62,402 nucleotides of DNA. It comes from Naegleria lovaniensis. Taxonomy: Eukaryota > Heterolobosea > Eutetramitea > Acrasida > Naegleriidae. A program made the translations under genes and the position numbers. Where the stretch lies: positions 574,550 to 636,951 of the forward strand of contig NW_025407845.1 in NCBI RefSeq assembly GCF_003324165.1, written 5' to 3'. Numbering within the stretch: position 1 is the stretch's first letter; each line of letters opens with the position of its first letter. Below are positions 24,464 to 34,718 of this stretch, one piece after another. A model generated the notes under the pieces. The model was not told where the DNA came from. It made no database searches and worked only from the letters and a program-made list of their open reading frames with translations.

Positions 24464-26989
24464 TTACACCAAGCGCACGAAAATTTCTGACGGCTCTTCA
24501 GAATAAATTTCCCATTTGACATCATCGTCTTGTTGAGGTTTCATTTGGAAGGGTAGTGACACTTGGGTCAATCCTCGTGAAACGGCCAATAAAAAGAATT
24601 CCCTCCGATCTCGCAGCACTTGAGGTAAATGATTGTAATTTTTACAACTGCTTCGAACCGCTGCTTCTGCAATTTCCAAATCATTTTTCAATTCATCAGG
24701 AAGTTGTGGATACGCTTGCCCATTCTTGAGGAGAGTGGCTTTCATTAGCAACTTGTCGTTTTGAAATTCTTTTGGTAAATTTTGAACATCGACAAAGGTG
24801 GCAGTTTCTAAAATTGCCTTTTTCACCACTTCTCGATCTTGCAATAATTTTTCATCCAAACTACTAAATGTCATGAAATTGGGAGGGATGTTTCTCCACT
24901 TGTTGCATGTTTCAATGGTATACATGACCATTTCCTTGTCACCAGTAAATATAGAACTCATGTTCAAAAATCTTGGATCGATAGCAATGGCAATTTTGAA
25001 TAATTCTCGATCATTATGAATACACTCATCAAAGAGGAAAATATTTGCTCCAAATCGAATGGCCTTTTCTGCCAATTGTTTGTTTCCTTTGACTTTTTTG
25101 TAAAAAACTGGTAAAGTTGAAATGTCACATCCGCTCTCCATGATAATGTTAAAAACTTCTGGATCTTCTTGAATATAAGATGGGAATCGATTGTATTGTA
25201 AAGGAAAGGATTTCAGAGTGGCCAATGCAAATTCTCGATTATCGAGAAGAAAATCTGGCTTTTTGTGAACTCGTTTGTCGCTGAAAGTTTGAAGAGCCCA
25301 TGCTTGGCTTCTTGTGGAGCAGCTGTAACCAAGTTTGAAGAGAATATCGACAACAGAAACAATAGGAGCCAAAAACATGATTAAATCCCAGTCCTTCTCT
25401 AAAAAGGTGTCATCAATGAAATATCCTAATTTGGGACATATTGGAATGATTTCTTTTAGAAACGCTACATCTTTTGTAAGTGCTTCTGGAATTTTGGAAA
25501 AGAAGACTTGTGAGACAGTCACTGGATGTTGCAAATGTTTGACCGCTGTCACACAGAGCTCTCTCACATGTTCAAGCTCGGTAGAATCTTTGAAGGTCTT
25601 GTCGAAAGCTACGCTTGTTAAATTTTCACCCATAAGCGTGACTGCATGGAATGCAAGTTTGGGATGATGTTTAAAAGATCTCCAATTCTTGTCGGTAATT
25701 TCTATTTTTTCAGTACTCAATTCCGAGTAAGCATTGGGGCAATAGTTGAGAATTTTCATCACATCTGTTTCTGTCCATGAATACTTTTGAGCTGATTCTC
25801 TATTGTAATTCACTAAAATGTCCAATAATTTTGGATATTGTTTGACAATGCTTCCTAAAAAGCGATAATCTTCTTCTCCCAGTGGATCATTCTCAATCTT
25901 TCCGTACATACAAGTTTGATACACGGAATGAATGAGCTCATCCTTCTTCGAGAGTAAAGCTGTCTTAATAATCTCCTTATCATTCGCCAACTCTGGAACA
26001 AGTTTAACAACTCCACTAAAAACAGTTTTCTTGTTCGGACGATAGAATCCTTTCATTTTAAATGCAGCATTATCTTCCACATGGTATTGAATGGCAAACA
26101 GAATGACTTCTCTATTGGTTTGATATATCAATGGAATATTCGAATATGGCAATAAACCCAATCTCAATAAAAAGTAAATCATCTTGTCATGCTCAACTAC
26201 AGTGTTCAGTAATTCATGAAGTTCCAAATGTTCCTTTCGGTCTCTCCACATGAATTGACGCAATTTTGTGTAGAGATCGCTCGAATTGTCGGTTGCATAT
26301 CTTAACACAGGAACAATGGTATCCATTTCCTTGAGACCATGTGGAAAACTCGCACACTGATCCAAATGTTCATAAATTTCATGCTTGACACGATTGAATG
26401 CTTCCTTTTCATATCCTTTGAGAGTAGTGGTCATGGCATTCCTAAATGTATGAATGGCTATTCTCCAATGCATGTATTCATTTCTCAAAAATGCATAAGG
26501 AATTGTTTTCAGCTCTTCATCCGTCAATTCCATTTCTTTCAAATCAAATAATTTCACATGTCGAATTAATTCGCATAAACAATCATCGACTTGTTTTTTC
26601 AAAGTTTCATGCTCACACATATTCGAGCGACTTGTCTCATCGTCAAATGCAAAAGCTCGCGCTCTCCAAGTATTAAAGTCCACTCCATTGATCCATTTAC
26701 TCTTGTTGAGAAAGAATTGAATGGCTGAACGAACGAGAGAGATATCAGTAGGCATGTCTGATCGGAGTTTGATAGCGTTGCCACGAAACATGACAGGACC
26801 TAATTGGATCATGGCCATCAATCGGAATGCTTTGAAGGCTTCATTTCGTGCAACTTGAAAGTAAAAGTGTTGATCGCATACGAGGATGGAGAGAAGACTT
26901 TTTGGATCGAGAAAGTTCAAGACCTGTTGTTGAAGCTCCGGTAAGAGATGTTGGAGTGGGAAGTAGAGTGTGTCGAGCTGTTGAGACAT
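24464..26989 (-). CDS. F-box-like protein with DUF4116-type repeats
   Basis: The ATG at 26989 follows seven A and gives 841 residues; the open frame extends 30 codons upstream to another Met but lacks the A-run context. Residues about 10-45 (LLPELQQQVLNFLDPKSLLSILVCDQHF) look like an F-box helix pair. From about residue 260 to the end there are many units resembling DUF4116: D-R/K-E/x-hydrophobic x-x-A, spaced 45-50 residues (for example DREVVKKAILETA, NDKLLMKATLLKNG, NDLEIAEAAVRSS). Such proteins are abundant in Naegleria and giant viruses and probably act as substrate adaptors. No membrane segment. Why so: F-box proteins recruit targets to SCF ubiquitin ligases. The neighbour across the aspartic protease also carries DUF4116 repeats. 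F-box call moderate, repeat call good. Confidence 0.7.
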   Translation of the reverse strand: MSQQLDTLYFPLQHLLPELQQQVLNFLDPKSLLSILVCDQHFYFQVARNEAFKAFRLMAMIQLGPVMFRGNAIKLRSDMPTDISLVRSAIQFFLNKSKWINGVDFNTWRARAFAFDDETSRSNMCEHETLKKQVDDCLCELIRHVKLFDLKEMELTDEELKTIPYAFLRNEYMHWRIAIHTFRNAMTTTLKGYEKEAFNRVKHEIYEHLDQCASFPHGLKEMDTIVPVLRYATDNSSDLYTKLRQFMWRDRKEHLELHELLNTVVEHDKMIYFLLRLGLLPYSNIPLIYQTNREVILFAIQYHVEDNAAFKMKGFYRPNKKTVFSGVVKLVPELANDKEIIKTALLSKKDELIHSVYQTCMYGKIENDPLGEEDYRFLGSIVKQYPKLLDILVNYNRESAQKYSWTETDVMKILNYCPNAYSELSTEKIEITDKNWRSFKHHPKLAFHAVTLMGENLTSVAFDKTFKDSTELEHVRELCVTAVKHLQHPVTVSQVFFSKIPEALTKDVAFLKEIIPICPKLGYFIDDTFLEKDWDLIMFLAPIVSVVDILFKLGYSCSTRSQAWALQTFSDKRVHKKPDFLLDNREFALATLKSFPLQYNRFPSYIQEDPEVFNIIMESGCDISTLPVFYKKVKGNKQLAEKAIRFGANIFLFDECIHNDRELFKIAIAIDPRFLNMSSIFTGDKEMVMYTIETCNKWRNIPPNFMTFSSLDEKLLQDREVVKKAILETATFVDVQNLPKEFQNDKLLMKATLLKNGQAYPQLPDELKNDLEIAEAAVRSSCKNYNHLPQVLRDRREFFLLAVSRGLTQVSLPFQMKPQQDDDVKWEIYSEEPSEIFVRLV

Positions 26990-27133
26990 TTTTTTGATGT
27001 TTTGGACTGAACCACGAGTGTTCCGAGTTCCTCTTGCACAGAGACAGGAGATAAAACAATACTGCTGCGTGTTCCACAAAATCAGTGTATGTACAAATTC
27101 ATTAAATTACAGAATTAAAAGACACCCAAATAC

Positions 27134-28393
27134 TTAATCATCATTTTCTCTAATGTCTTGCTTTCCTTTTCCACTTACAATATTCACAATCATCTTGGTC
27201 ACAAGGGAGAACCAAAAGATGTGAAGCAACACGAGTACTACCAACAGTGCAATTAAGGACCAAAAACTGCTCACACAATATTTGAGACAACAAGCTCCGT
27301 AACTAGAAATTTCAAAATAATCATGCACATTAGTGACATATCGGAACACATAGTATCTTTGAGGATAGTCCCAACTATTGAAAGTGTAAAACAAGGAATG
27401 AATGATGAGATAGGGCAGATAGATCAATCTGAGTACAAAAAAGCTCAATACAAAACCCACGAACACTGTTTCACAAGTTCTCTCAAATTTGAGATGGTTC
27501 AAAGTTTTGGCAATATATAAAAATACATCCACAACGTCATGCAACAGCAAGACAAGAGTTCCAATTCGATGATAATATGAAATGACGCACCAAACAATCA
27601 ATACAATGGTGACAATATGGTGAATCAGCATTTCCACAAAATCTTTCATTCTCTCATCAATGAAAAGTAAAGAAAAGAGAGCTTGAAAATAGAAAGCGGC
27701 TCCCAATAACAAGTACAGTCTTGCAAAGCTGGAAATTTCATAACCTGTTTGCTCTTCTGGGTAGCCCATCACAAGATGTGACAAATCCCAAAACCAAGGA
27801 GCATCATACAGAATGATAATTCCAAAGATGGCAGAAGCACTATAGTACAATGAAAACCAAACATTTTCCATCACACGTTGTTGTAACTTTTTCATAAATG
27901 TTTCAGGATTTGCAGAGGTTTTCAAGCGAGCCAGAGAGCTAGCACTCAAATATTGGCACAAAAAGTTCTTCAGGCTACTCTTGTTGAGTGCAAACCTTAA
28001 CAAAAATAAAACGAGAGCTGCAAACAGAACAATGCACGAGTCTTCAAGCGTCCATCCAATTCTTCTCCATGAGAGAGGAGTTGCCTCTTCACTGCCCAAA
28101 ATTAAGGGAAAACTGTGTGGAGGTCCGCGAGTGATATTTTGATTCCAACGAGAATACGAGTAGCTATGATTGTTGTTAGAGCCTTGAATCCCAAAGACAT
28201 GATCAATGATGTGGTAAAAGATGGCGTGTTTTGTTTCGTTAGGAGTTAGAAAGGAAGAGGAGGCATCAGCTGATGGCGAGGGCCATGATGATGAAGCCTC
28301 GTAGGAGGAAGATAAATTCAACAAGTCTTGCAAGCCTTGATTTGCAGTCGTTGTTGAAGTGATCATGAATTGATTGTCCGCTGATGATTCCAT
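27134..28393 (-). CDS. TLC-domain ceramide-synthase-like protein
   Basis: The first ATG of the frame is at 28393; 419 residues. Residues 1-110 are Ser-rich and contain several N-glycosylation sequons. Six or more hydrophobic segments follow. The Lag1 motif is clear at about residues 246-298: KDFVEMLIHHIVTIVLI, then YHRIGTLVLLLHDVVDVFLY and AKTLNH, including the paired histidines and the double Asp (H-D-x-x-D) required in ceramide synthases. The TLC region also contains WFSLYYSASAIFG near its start. These ER enzymes acylate sphingoid bases to make (dihydro)ceramide. The stop is followed by a short acidic tail (ENDD). Together with the PAP2-type gene at 7-9 kb this would cover two steps of complex sphingolipid synthesis, though the genes are not adjacent. 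Its promoter faces the CH-domain gene. Confidence 0.85.
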   Translation of the reverse strand: MESSADNQFMITSTTTANQGLQDLLNLSSSYEASSSWPSPSADASSSFLTPNETKHAIFYHIIDHVFGIQGSNNNHSYSYSRWNQNITRGPPHSFPLILGSEEATPLSWRRIGWTLEDSCIVLFAALVLFLLRFALNKSSLKNFLCQYLSASSLARLKTSANPETFMKKLQQRVMENVWFSLYYSASAIFGIIILYDAPWFWDLSHLVMGYPEEQTGYEISSFARLYLLLGAAFYFQALFSLLFIDERMKDFVEMLIHHIVTIVLIVWCVISYYHRIGTLVLLLHDVVDVFLYIAKTLNHLKFERTCETVFVGFVLSFFVLRLIYLPYLIIHSLFYTFNSWDYPQRYYVFRYVTNVHDYFEISSYGACCLKYCVSSFWSLIALLVVLVLLHIFWFSLVTKMIVNIVSGKGKQDIRENDD

Positions 28394-29018
28394 TCTGACA
28401 ATGAAATATTCCAATACTTGATGATGATGATAATAAAATAAACGAGATGATGATGATTCGCCCGAATAGGTTTGTAGTGAAAGATAGCAGTATACTGCAA
28501 GATTGTATTGGCAAGTACTGGATGTGGTAGTAATTAAATTCGGTATAGGATTGAATAATATTGGCCAAGGCTTTTGAATCAGGTCAATTTTGGCAAGGCG
28601 ATAATATCGTGAGAGAATCAGTCAATGATGAAAAAGTTCAAAATTCAATTACGTCGTGGCTCAGCAATGGGAATACAAGGTTGCCAGAGTGATACTACAA
28701 CTAGAACACTGCTGTTGTAGGGAGGGTCAAAGGGAGAAAAAGATGTATCAGTGATGATTCAACAACTCGCTGCCAACGAATCTCTGCTTTTTTTCTTCTA
28801 ATTGCAAAAGAATATTCAGTGTTGGAGTAGAAATAAAGATCATCGAAGACCGAACACCAACGGAAGTTTGTGTGCATTTCCTGCACTGTTTGGATTTGAT
28901 CAGTTTGATAAACAGTGCGTTTGAGCATTCGTCACTTGAACCAACGATCTTGTTGTAAATTGAGCAAAAGAAAAACAATGATAAGCCGCGATCACATTCA
29001 AAAGCATCTCAATTAAAA
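28394..29018. promoter_or_regulatory. Shared upstream region of divergent TLC and CH-domain genes
   Basis: This 625-bp region separates two divergently transcribed genes and should contain both promoters. Open frames of 75-100 codons on the minus strand overlap one another in different frames, lack family similarity, and look random. No repeat or RNA gene is seen. Confidence 0.35.
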
Positions 29019-30995
29019 ATGCATCTCTCAAAGCCCTTCTCCCATAACCTAAGAAACTCTCGTGAAATGGCATTAAGGCCCTACACGTTTTCGGGAAGGA
29101 AGGAATCATATGATTTTGAACCTCCTCGATCGAGTGCTGATCGAGAACTTGAAGAGAGGGAGGAAAAGGTGGGATGGAATGGAGGAGATCCTAGTCATTC
29201 ATTCTCATCGGGCTTGATACATGCCTTAAAATCATCGTTTGCCTCGAATTTTGTTCCATTACATCATACGGAAAATACGGTGCCCGTAGACAATAGATTC
29301 AATCATCATGGTATCTCTAACAACGTAAAGGGTAATCTTCAAGATTTTTCTTCATTCCCAATTCAGAGTGCCATCTCAACATCAAGGAACATTTCTTACA
29401 ATGGAGAAGGATTTCTTGGACATCAACCACTCATGCAAAACAACAACAAAACAATTAGTCATATGGAAGGCCTATCTCGGAAAAATCATCAAGAAGAGGT
29501 CCGAGAACAAAGTGAAGAGGATGATTGTTCGGATCATCTTTCCTCGGATCCGAACACCTCAACCAGCTTGCAAAACTCTTCCCATCATCAACTTGTAAAT
29601 ACCACGCTTAATTCCACGTTTTCGGAAATGTTTACACGTCTCTTGGGACGAGAGAAACGAAGACCTCAATGCACAGCTCCCATACGAACGGTCATTGTGG
29701 TACAAGATTTTCTGAAGGAACAATATGAGAAACAAGTGGAACTCGAGAAAGTGTCCAAGTCCCAGCAATACATGGGAGAGCATTATCAAGACAAAAAGTC
29801 CGTATGTGCATCTGGCCCAACTGATGACACGTCCGTGCCAACAGTGCATGATCTTAAAGAAGAAGAGGTCTTGGAAGGTGAAGAGATTTCAAGAAACCCC
29901 TCTCTCGCTCCGTGTATTCGCTCAGTTTCCATTCATAAAAAAGATATGCTTTTGGGTGAGGAAGAACATGTGAGGACGAGGTTTCTTGGTGAGCGAGATC
30001 TTGAGCGATATCTTGACATTGAGGGAACAAATTACAGAAAGAGTAGAAAAAGCAAGTTGGCAGGTACGACAACTAAAACAGACAAACCACGAGATCATGT
30101 AAAACAACAGTCTGACGAATTCACACACGAGAATGACTTTCAAAAACCTACCAAAAGTCGAAGGGTATTTCTTCCAGAATCTGTACAACAAGCAAGAAAT
30201 CACTTCCCCTCTGAGAATACAACTCCTGCTGATAACAATGAATCCAAGCATCAAAGGTCTGTGGTTCCTTCTTCCAAAACAACAAATACTTCACCTCAAA
30301 AACCTTCAAAAACATTACAACAAGAAAAAGCACGTTCCTCCTTCCATTCTGACCCTGCGTCTTCTTCCTCTACACTCATGATACTAAGCCAAGAAAATAT
30401 TTCCCATCATAACAACGTTGTGAAATGGATTGAACGTGACCTGGGAATTAGCATGTCGTCCACCTTGCAATGCGAAAATGAGTTGAAAAATGGTTTGAAG
30501 CTAGCAGAAATTGTTGGTCGAATTGAAAGCGAAGAGCGAATGAAAGGCATGAACAAACAACCTCAAACGAATGCCGCTTTTTTCAACAATGTGGAAAGGG
30601 TGCTTTCAGTGCTCAGGGAGAATAAGGCAATGGAACTTCGATACTTGTGGTCTGTCAAGGAAATTAACGCTGGTAACCCTGAGGTTATATGGGGACTTTT
30701 GAGTGACATTTTCGACGCGTACAGGAAACGAACATCCAAAGTCAAAACAAAATCAAGAAGGAAGATGCAACAAGATATCTCGAAAGAGGATGAAATGGTG
30801 GAAAAAATCGAAGAAATTAGTAAGCATGTGCATTCCAATCAAGTCGATAGGGACTTACATGAAGAACGACGAATGCGTGAAAGTGGCCACTACCAAGCCA
30901 ATGATGAGGTTCAAATTACAGATGAAGGATTTTCCATCGAAGAAATTAATCGAATGAAGCAAGAGTTGTTAAATTCAGTCATTAGTGACGAATAA
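29019..30995 (+). CDS. CH-domain-like protein with long disordered N terminus
   Basis: An intron-free frame of 658 residues starting at an ATG after AAAA. Residues 1-450 are hydrophilic, rich in Ser, Thr, Glu, Lys and His, with no clear fold. Residues about 464-571 resemble a calponin-homology domain: VVKWIERDLGISM, LKNGLKLAEIVGRIE, a long helix, then INAGNPEVIWGLLSDIFDAY, which matches the G-N-x-x-x-I-W-x-L-L end helix of CH domains. CH domains bind actin or microtubules, or act as scaffolds. The tail after residue 575 is highly charged and probably coiled coil, ending in EEINRMKQELLNSVI. Only one CH domain is present, so this is more likely a regulator or microtubule-associated protein than an actin cross-linker. 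The assignment is from pattern alone. Confidence 0.6.
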   Translation: MHLSKPFSHNLRNSREMALRPYTFSGRKESYDFEPPRSSADRELEEREEKVGWNGGDPSHSFSSGLIHALKSSFASNFVPLHHTENTVPVDNRFNHHGISNNVKGNLQDFSSFPIQSAISTSRNISYNGEGFLGHQPLMQNNNKTISHMEGLSRKNHQEEVREQSEEDDCSDHLSSDPNTSTSLQNSSHHQLVNTTLNSTFSEMFTRLLGREKRRPQCTAPIRTVIVVQDFLKEQYEKQVELEKVSKSQQYMGEHYQDKKSVCASGPTDDTSVPTVHDLKEEEVLEGEEISRNPSLAPCIRSVSIHKKDMLLGEEEHVRTRFLGERDLERYLDIEGTNYRKSRKSKLAGTTTKTDKPRDHVKQQSDEFTHENDFQKPTKSRRVFLPESVQQARNHFPSENTTPADNNESKHQRSVVPSSKTTNTSPQKPSKTLQQEKARSSFHSDPASSSSTLMILSQENISHHNNVVKWIERDLGISMSSTLQCENELKNGLKLAEIVGRIESEERMKGMNKQPQTNAAFFNNVERVLSVLRENKAMELRYLWSVKEINAGNPEVIWGLLSDIFDAYRKRTSKVKTKSRRKMQQDISKEDEMVEKIEEISKHVHSNQVDRDLHEERRMRESGHYQANDEVQITDEGFSIEEINRMKQELLNSVISDE

Positions 30996-31206
30996 GCAAC
31001 GCAATATATGCCATAGTTGTGAGATTAATATAATTTTAATAAAAATCTTAGTCGTAAAATGTACAAATACAAGTCGTTTCAATACCTTACTTGGAATGTT
31101 GCTATTATGCTCATCTGTTCAGTGTGGTATCTTAGGGAGTGCTATATTTTCAATGTATGTGCCATGACCATGTGGTTGTGCGAATCATTCTTTGCACACT
31201 TGACAA

Positions 31207-31728
31207 TTATTGTTGTTGTCTCTTCTGATAGGTCAAATCCACCAATCGTTTGAACTCCACTGGATCACTATACACAGCAGCTGCTTCACCATTCAATGGA
31301 TCATCAATATTTGGATCACCCATCAAACTTTGAATGGAGAGCAAAACCGTTCTAGCATTATACGTAGCAGACCACTTATCCTTCAAAATATCCAAACAAA
31401 TATTTCCATATTGATCGACATTGGGATGATAAATTGGAGTGACAAATCTCACGACTGGAACCTTGAAAGGATAATCATTGGAAAAACTGAGAGAGAGTTT
31501 ATACGTTTGTCCTTCATAGGGAGTTCCTTCACAACCTTTCAAAGTACCCGTCCATTTGAACATGTTTCCTTCATCGGGAAAGGCAGAAACACCAGCAGTT
31601 TTGGACATCATGAGATTCATCAATTCGGTTTGAAGTCGTTTCGTGGTGGATTGAGAATTGGAGGAAGTTGCAGTTTTGGATCCATTGTTGGATTTGGATG
31701 GACTTGAAACGACGGACGGAGTGCTCAT
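31207..31728 (-). CDS. UBE2C: Ubiquitin-conjugating enzyme E2 C (UbcH10 type)
   Basis: 173 residues, no intron, starting at 31728. This E2 works with the anaphase-promoting complex to start ubiquitin chains on cyclins and securin. After a Ser/Thr-rich leader of about 30 residues, the UBC fold is nearly colinear with human UBE2C: KRLQTELMNLMMSKTAGVSA, YKLSLSFSNDYPFKVP, YHPNVDQYGNICLDIL with catalytic C111, then WSATYNARTVLLSIQSLMG and EPNID-type GDPNIDDPLN. The extended N terminus and the LMMS block are hallmarks that set UBE2C apart from other E2s. The C terminus is slightly shorter than in human and ends in a Gln tract. An overlapping antisense frame on the plus strand is a shadow. Confidence 0.93.
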   Translation of the reverse strand: MSTPSVVSSPSKSNNGSKTATSSNSQSTTKRLQTELMNLMMSKTAGVSAFPDEGNMFKWTGTLKGCEGTPYEGQTYKLSLSFSNDYPFKVPVVRFVTPIYHPNVDQYGNICLDILKDKWSATYNARTVLLSIQSLMGDPNIDDPLNGEAAAVYSDPVEFKRLVDLTYQKRQQQ

Positions 31729-32035
31729 CTTGTACTAGTAAAGCTTTAAGAATAAAGAGGATGACTTTGGAGAGAGAATTTTTTTTAATGAATTGTAAAT
31801 TTTGAAACGTAACGGTTATTTTTTAAAATTTAAAAGTTGTAACGGTTGTTGGGGTGTTGTGCGATGAACAACACGAGTTCATGAAAGAGAGAACTGAATG
31901 ATGATTTGATGAATGACATTATTTCAAGCTATCTTTTACCTTCCATTTATGAATCAAAATGAAAAGGTAACATTATTTGACAAATTTGTGCAAAAAGACA
32001 TTTGACAGCACTCACAAAAAAACAACAACATCATC
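31729..32035. promoter_or_regulatory. Promoter region between UBE2C and the C2-PhoD gene
   Basis: This 307-bp divergent gap is AT-rich and should hold both promoters. Two related CGTAACGGTTATT / GTAACGGTTGTT strings occur near 31807-31850 (TAACGGTT core). The core matches the vertebrate MYB binding consensus (YAACKG), so it may be a factor site for UBE2C, but this is only suggestive. Confidence 0.35.
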
Positions 32036-34433
32036 ATGCTTCAACTCAAAGTTACCGTCCTACAATGTTCCAACCTCCCCGTGATGGACACCTTCTCCAA
32101 AAGTTGTGATTCCTATGTCAAATTATGGGCCATCCACTACAATGATTCGCATTTGTATCCAAATACTGACACTTGGCAGGAACCTTCCGATTCTTCACTC
32201 GTCAAGAAAACAAAAGTCGTCAAGAAGAATTTAAATCCAGTTTTTGAAAATGAGAGTTTTGTATTCGATTTTCCTAATTTTGATTTGGCGAGTGATTCAT
32301 CTTCTGTGAATTTGGATCCGATGGATTCCTTGTTGATGATTAAAGTGATGGATTACGATCGAATTACGAGAGATGAAGGTGAGTATGATGACAGTTTTGA
32401 CATTTTCATGTTTTTATCAACTTGATGATGATGACAATACGAACCACACCAATTTTCGACATGTTGTTTCATTTGTAAATTATTGACGTTGCGACACAAA
32501 TTTTCACATCATGTCTGACATTTGTTTTCGATTGGATCATAATTTTGCAACAAACAATATCGAACAACATGAACGCACCAGAGATTGGATTTGTATTATT
32601 GCAATTCTTTGGTATGAATCTCAAGCTTGGTGAACGATTGCAACAAACCTTCGAATTGGTCGGAGCAAAATCTGGAACCATCGAATTGGCCATCGAAGCG
32701 ATTCAATCCGTATCCTCCAACTCTCAGAATCGACAGGATTACACCTCTCCTCCTCCGTATCCAATTTCGACACCAATTACTGAATTGTTTGGTCCAACTT
32801 TTCTCACCGTAGGTCCCGTGTTGGGAGTTGTGAAATCGACATCGGCTCGTGTATTGATTGAATGTTCAAAAGCCACTACCTTACAAGTGGAATGTATTGA
32901 AATTGAATCGAGAAGTCACATTGGTGTCAAAAAGGAATATCTTGACACGATGGAATGTATTTCACACTCTGAAAATACTCTCGGAAAATCCTACAAGGAA
33001 TTAATGTGTAAGAGCTTAATGGGTCGTCTATTGAAATCAACCACTGGTGGTTCTCTCTCAAGTTCTGACTTTGTCAATGAGAAGAATATTGTTCTCAAAA
33101 TGGTTCACGTTCCAAAAAGTAACGTTCCATTTGTTTTCACTTTGGATGGATTGAAACCTGATCATGTCTACATGATTCGATTTACCAATATTTTCAATCG
33201 AGATCACAGAATTGGAATTATCAAAACCATGGCCGATGATTCTCTCGTAGTGTCATCTCTCCAGAAAAAAGTTGCCTTGCCACATTTTCTCAATGTCGCA
33301 TGTTTGAGTTGTAATTTTATCGAACGTAGAAATCCCGAAAAGGATATGTGGCAACGTTTGTTGGAAAAAGTCGATCAAGTTGATGTTCTACTTCACATGG
33401 GGATCAAATTTATGCTGATTTTGGTCACAATTCATTCGAGGAAGGTATGAAAATTTGTAAAGGTCGAAATCAAGTCTCTCCTCAAGAAGAAGAAGCCATT
33501 AAGGAAAATTTCAGAAAATATTATCGTCTCAATTGGAATCATCCTGCAACACGAAGATTTATTTCACAAGTGAGCAATTTAATGATTTTGGACGATCATG
33601 AAATTCGTGACGATTGGGGATCCAATGAAGCCGACAAACGCAAAGACACACCAGAATATTATGTTGGATCATTGGCAAGACAAGTCTATTGGGAATATCA
33701 ACGAGCATTACGTGAAGATATTGACGATCGTGTCCGAATGTCCAACAAACATGAAGCATATTATCACATCATTGGAGATGTTGGAATTTTGGTGTTGGAT
33801 TTGAGAGCTGCGAGAAGTTTTTTATCCAGCAATGCAGGTGATAAGATTTTCTTGGGAGAGGATCAATGGAATGATTTGAATTCATGGTTATTTGGAACAC
33901 AACAAGGATCATCTCCTCTCTCGACACCTCAAATCAAATCTCTCATTGTGGTATGCTCGGTTCCCTTAATTTTCCTTAATAAGAAATTGACAGAGGCATT
34001 ACCTAAAATGAGATCCGATTTGGATGATTTCAGAGATCACTGGACCTTTGGAAAACAATATCCAGAACAAATTGATTTATTAGAAATGATTCGAAAATGG
34101 ATTTCTTCACATCCCAATCGAAATTGTGTCGTGTTAGGAGGCGATGTTCACATTGGAGGTTCAACTACCATTAAAAAAGATGGAAAGATTGTGTGTGAAC
34201 AATTGACAAGTAGTGCCGTGTGTAATATTGAAATGTCCTTTACTGAAAATGCAGTATTGAAGTTTATGATCAAAGTGAGTGAAACTTTGAGAGAAGGATG
34301 GACTTTTAAACATCATCAATGGACCAAGGATAATAATTATGGAATTGTGCATATTGCAACGACGGAAAAGGATGAAAAACCAAGCATTCATGCTTATTTG
34401 AATACTTTTGACAAGTCTTACATTTATCAATAA
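32036..34433 (+). CDS. C2-domain plus PhoD-like metallophosphatase, apparent 1-nt frameshift
   Basis: Exon 1 (32036-32378) and exon 2 (from 32582) are joined by a 203-nt intron (GTGAGT, CAG). Residues 1-140 form a C2 domain (LKVTVLQCSNLPVMD, then KKTKVVKKNLNPVFENESF and the Ca-loop-like MDYDRITRDE). A PhoD-like phosphatase follows: an N-terminal Fn3-like part (VGPVLGVVKSTSARVLIE), then the catalytic domain with the DDHEIRDDWG block and VLGGDVHIGG. At 33399-33402 a run of four G shifts the frame by one base exactly inside the expected metal motif G-D-Q-I-Y-A-D: upstream reads DVLLHMG, and one more base would continue DQIYADFG. Downstream frame runs to 34433. The C2 domain would direct the enzyme to membranes, suggesting a phospholipid or phosphoester substrate. 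Either a base-call error or a disabled gene. Confidence 0.75.
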
Positions 34434-34718
34434 TTGTGACAAGTAAAAATATTTAAATTTACAAGAAATTGTGCATGCAAGAATTAAGCACTCCCTTGTC
34501 CCGATACTCGAACAAAGCTATTGGAATTTGGGTTATTCAAATTGGAAGCACAATCGAATGCCAAATCAAGAAGTTTGACAGCAAGAAGACAAAAAAATCA
34601 AAAAAAAATATTCCAGCAACACGTTACTCTGTGGTTTTGTTTATTTTGAATTTTCATATTGGAAACGTTATTATTTTTATGATCATCGAGTTGATTTTTT
34701 GAATTTCGAATCAACAAA

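Noticed and set aside
31210-31707. 165-codon plus-strand frame opposite UBE2C
   Set aside because: It is fully antisense to a conserved enzyme gene and has no family similarity.
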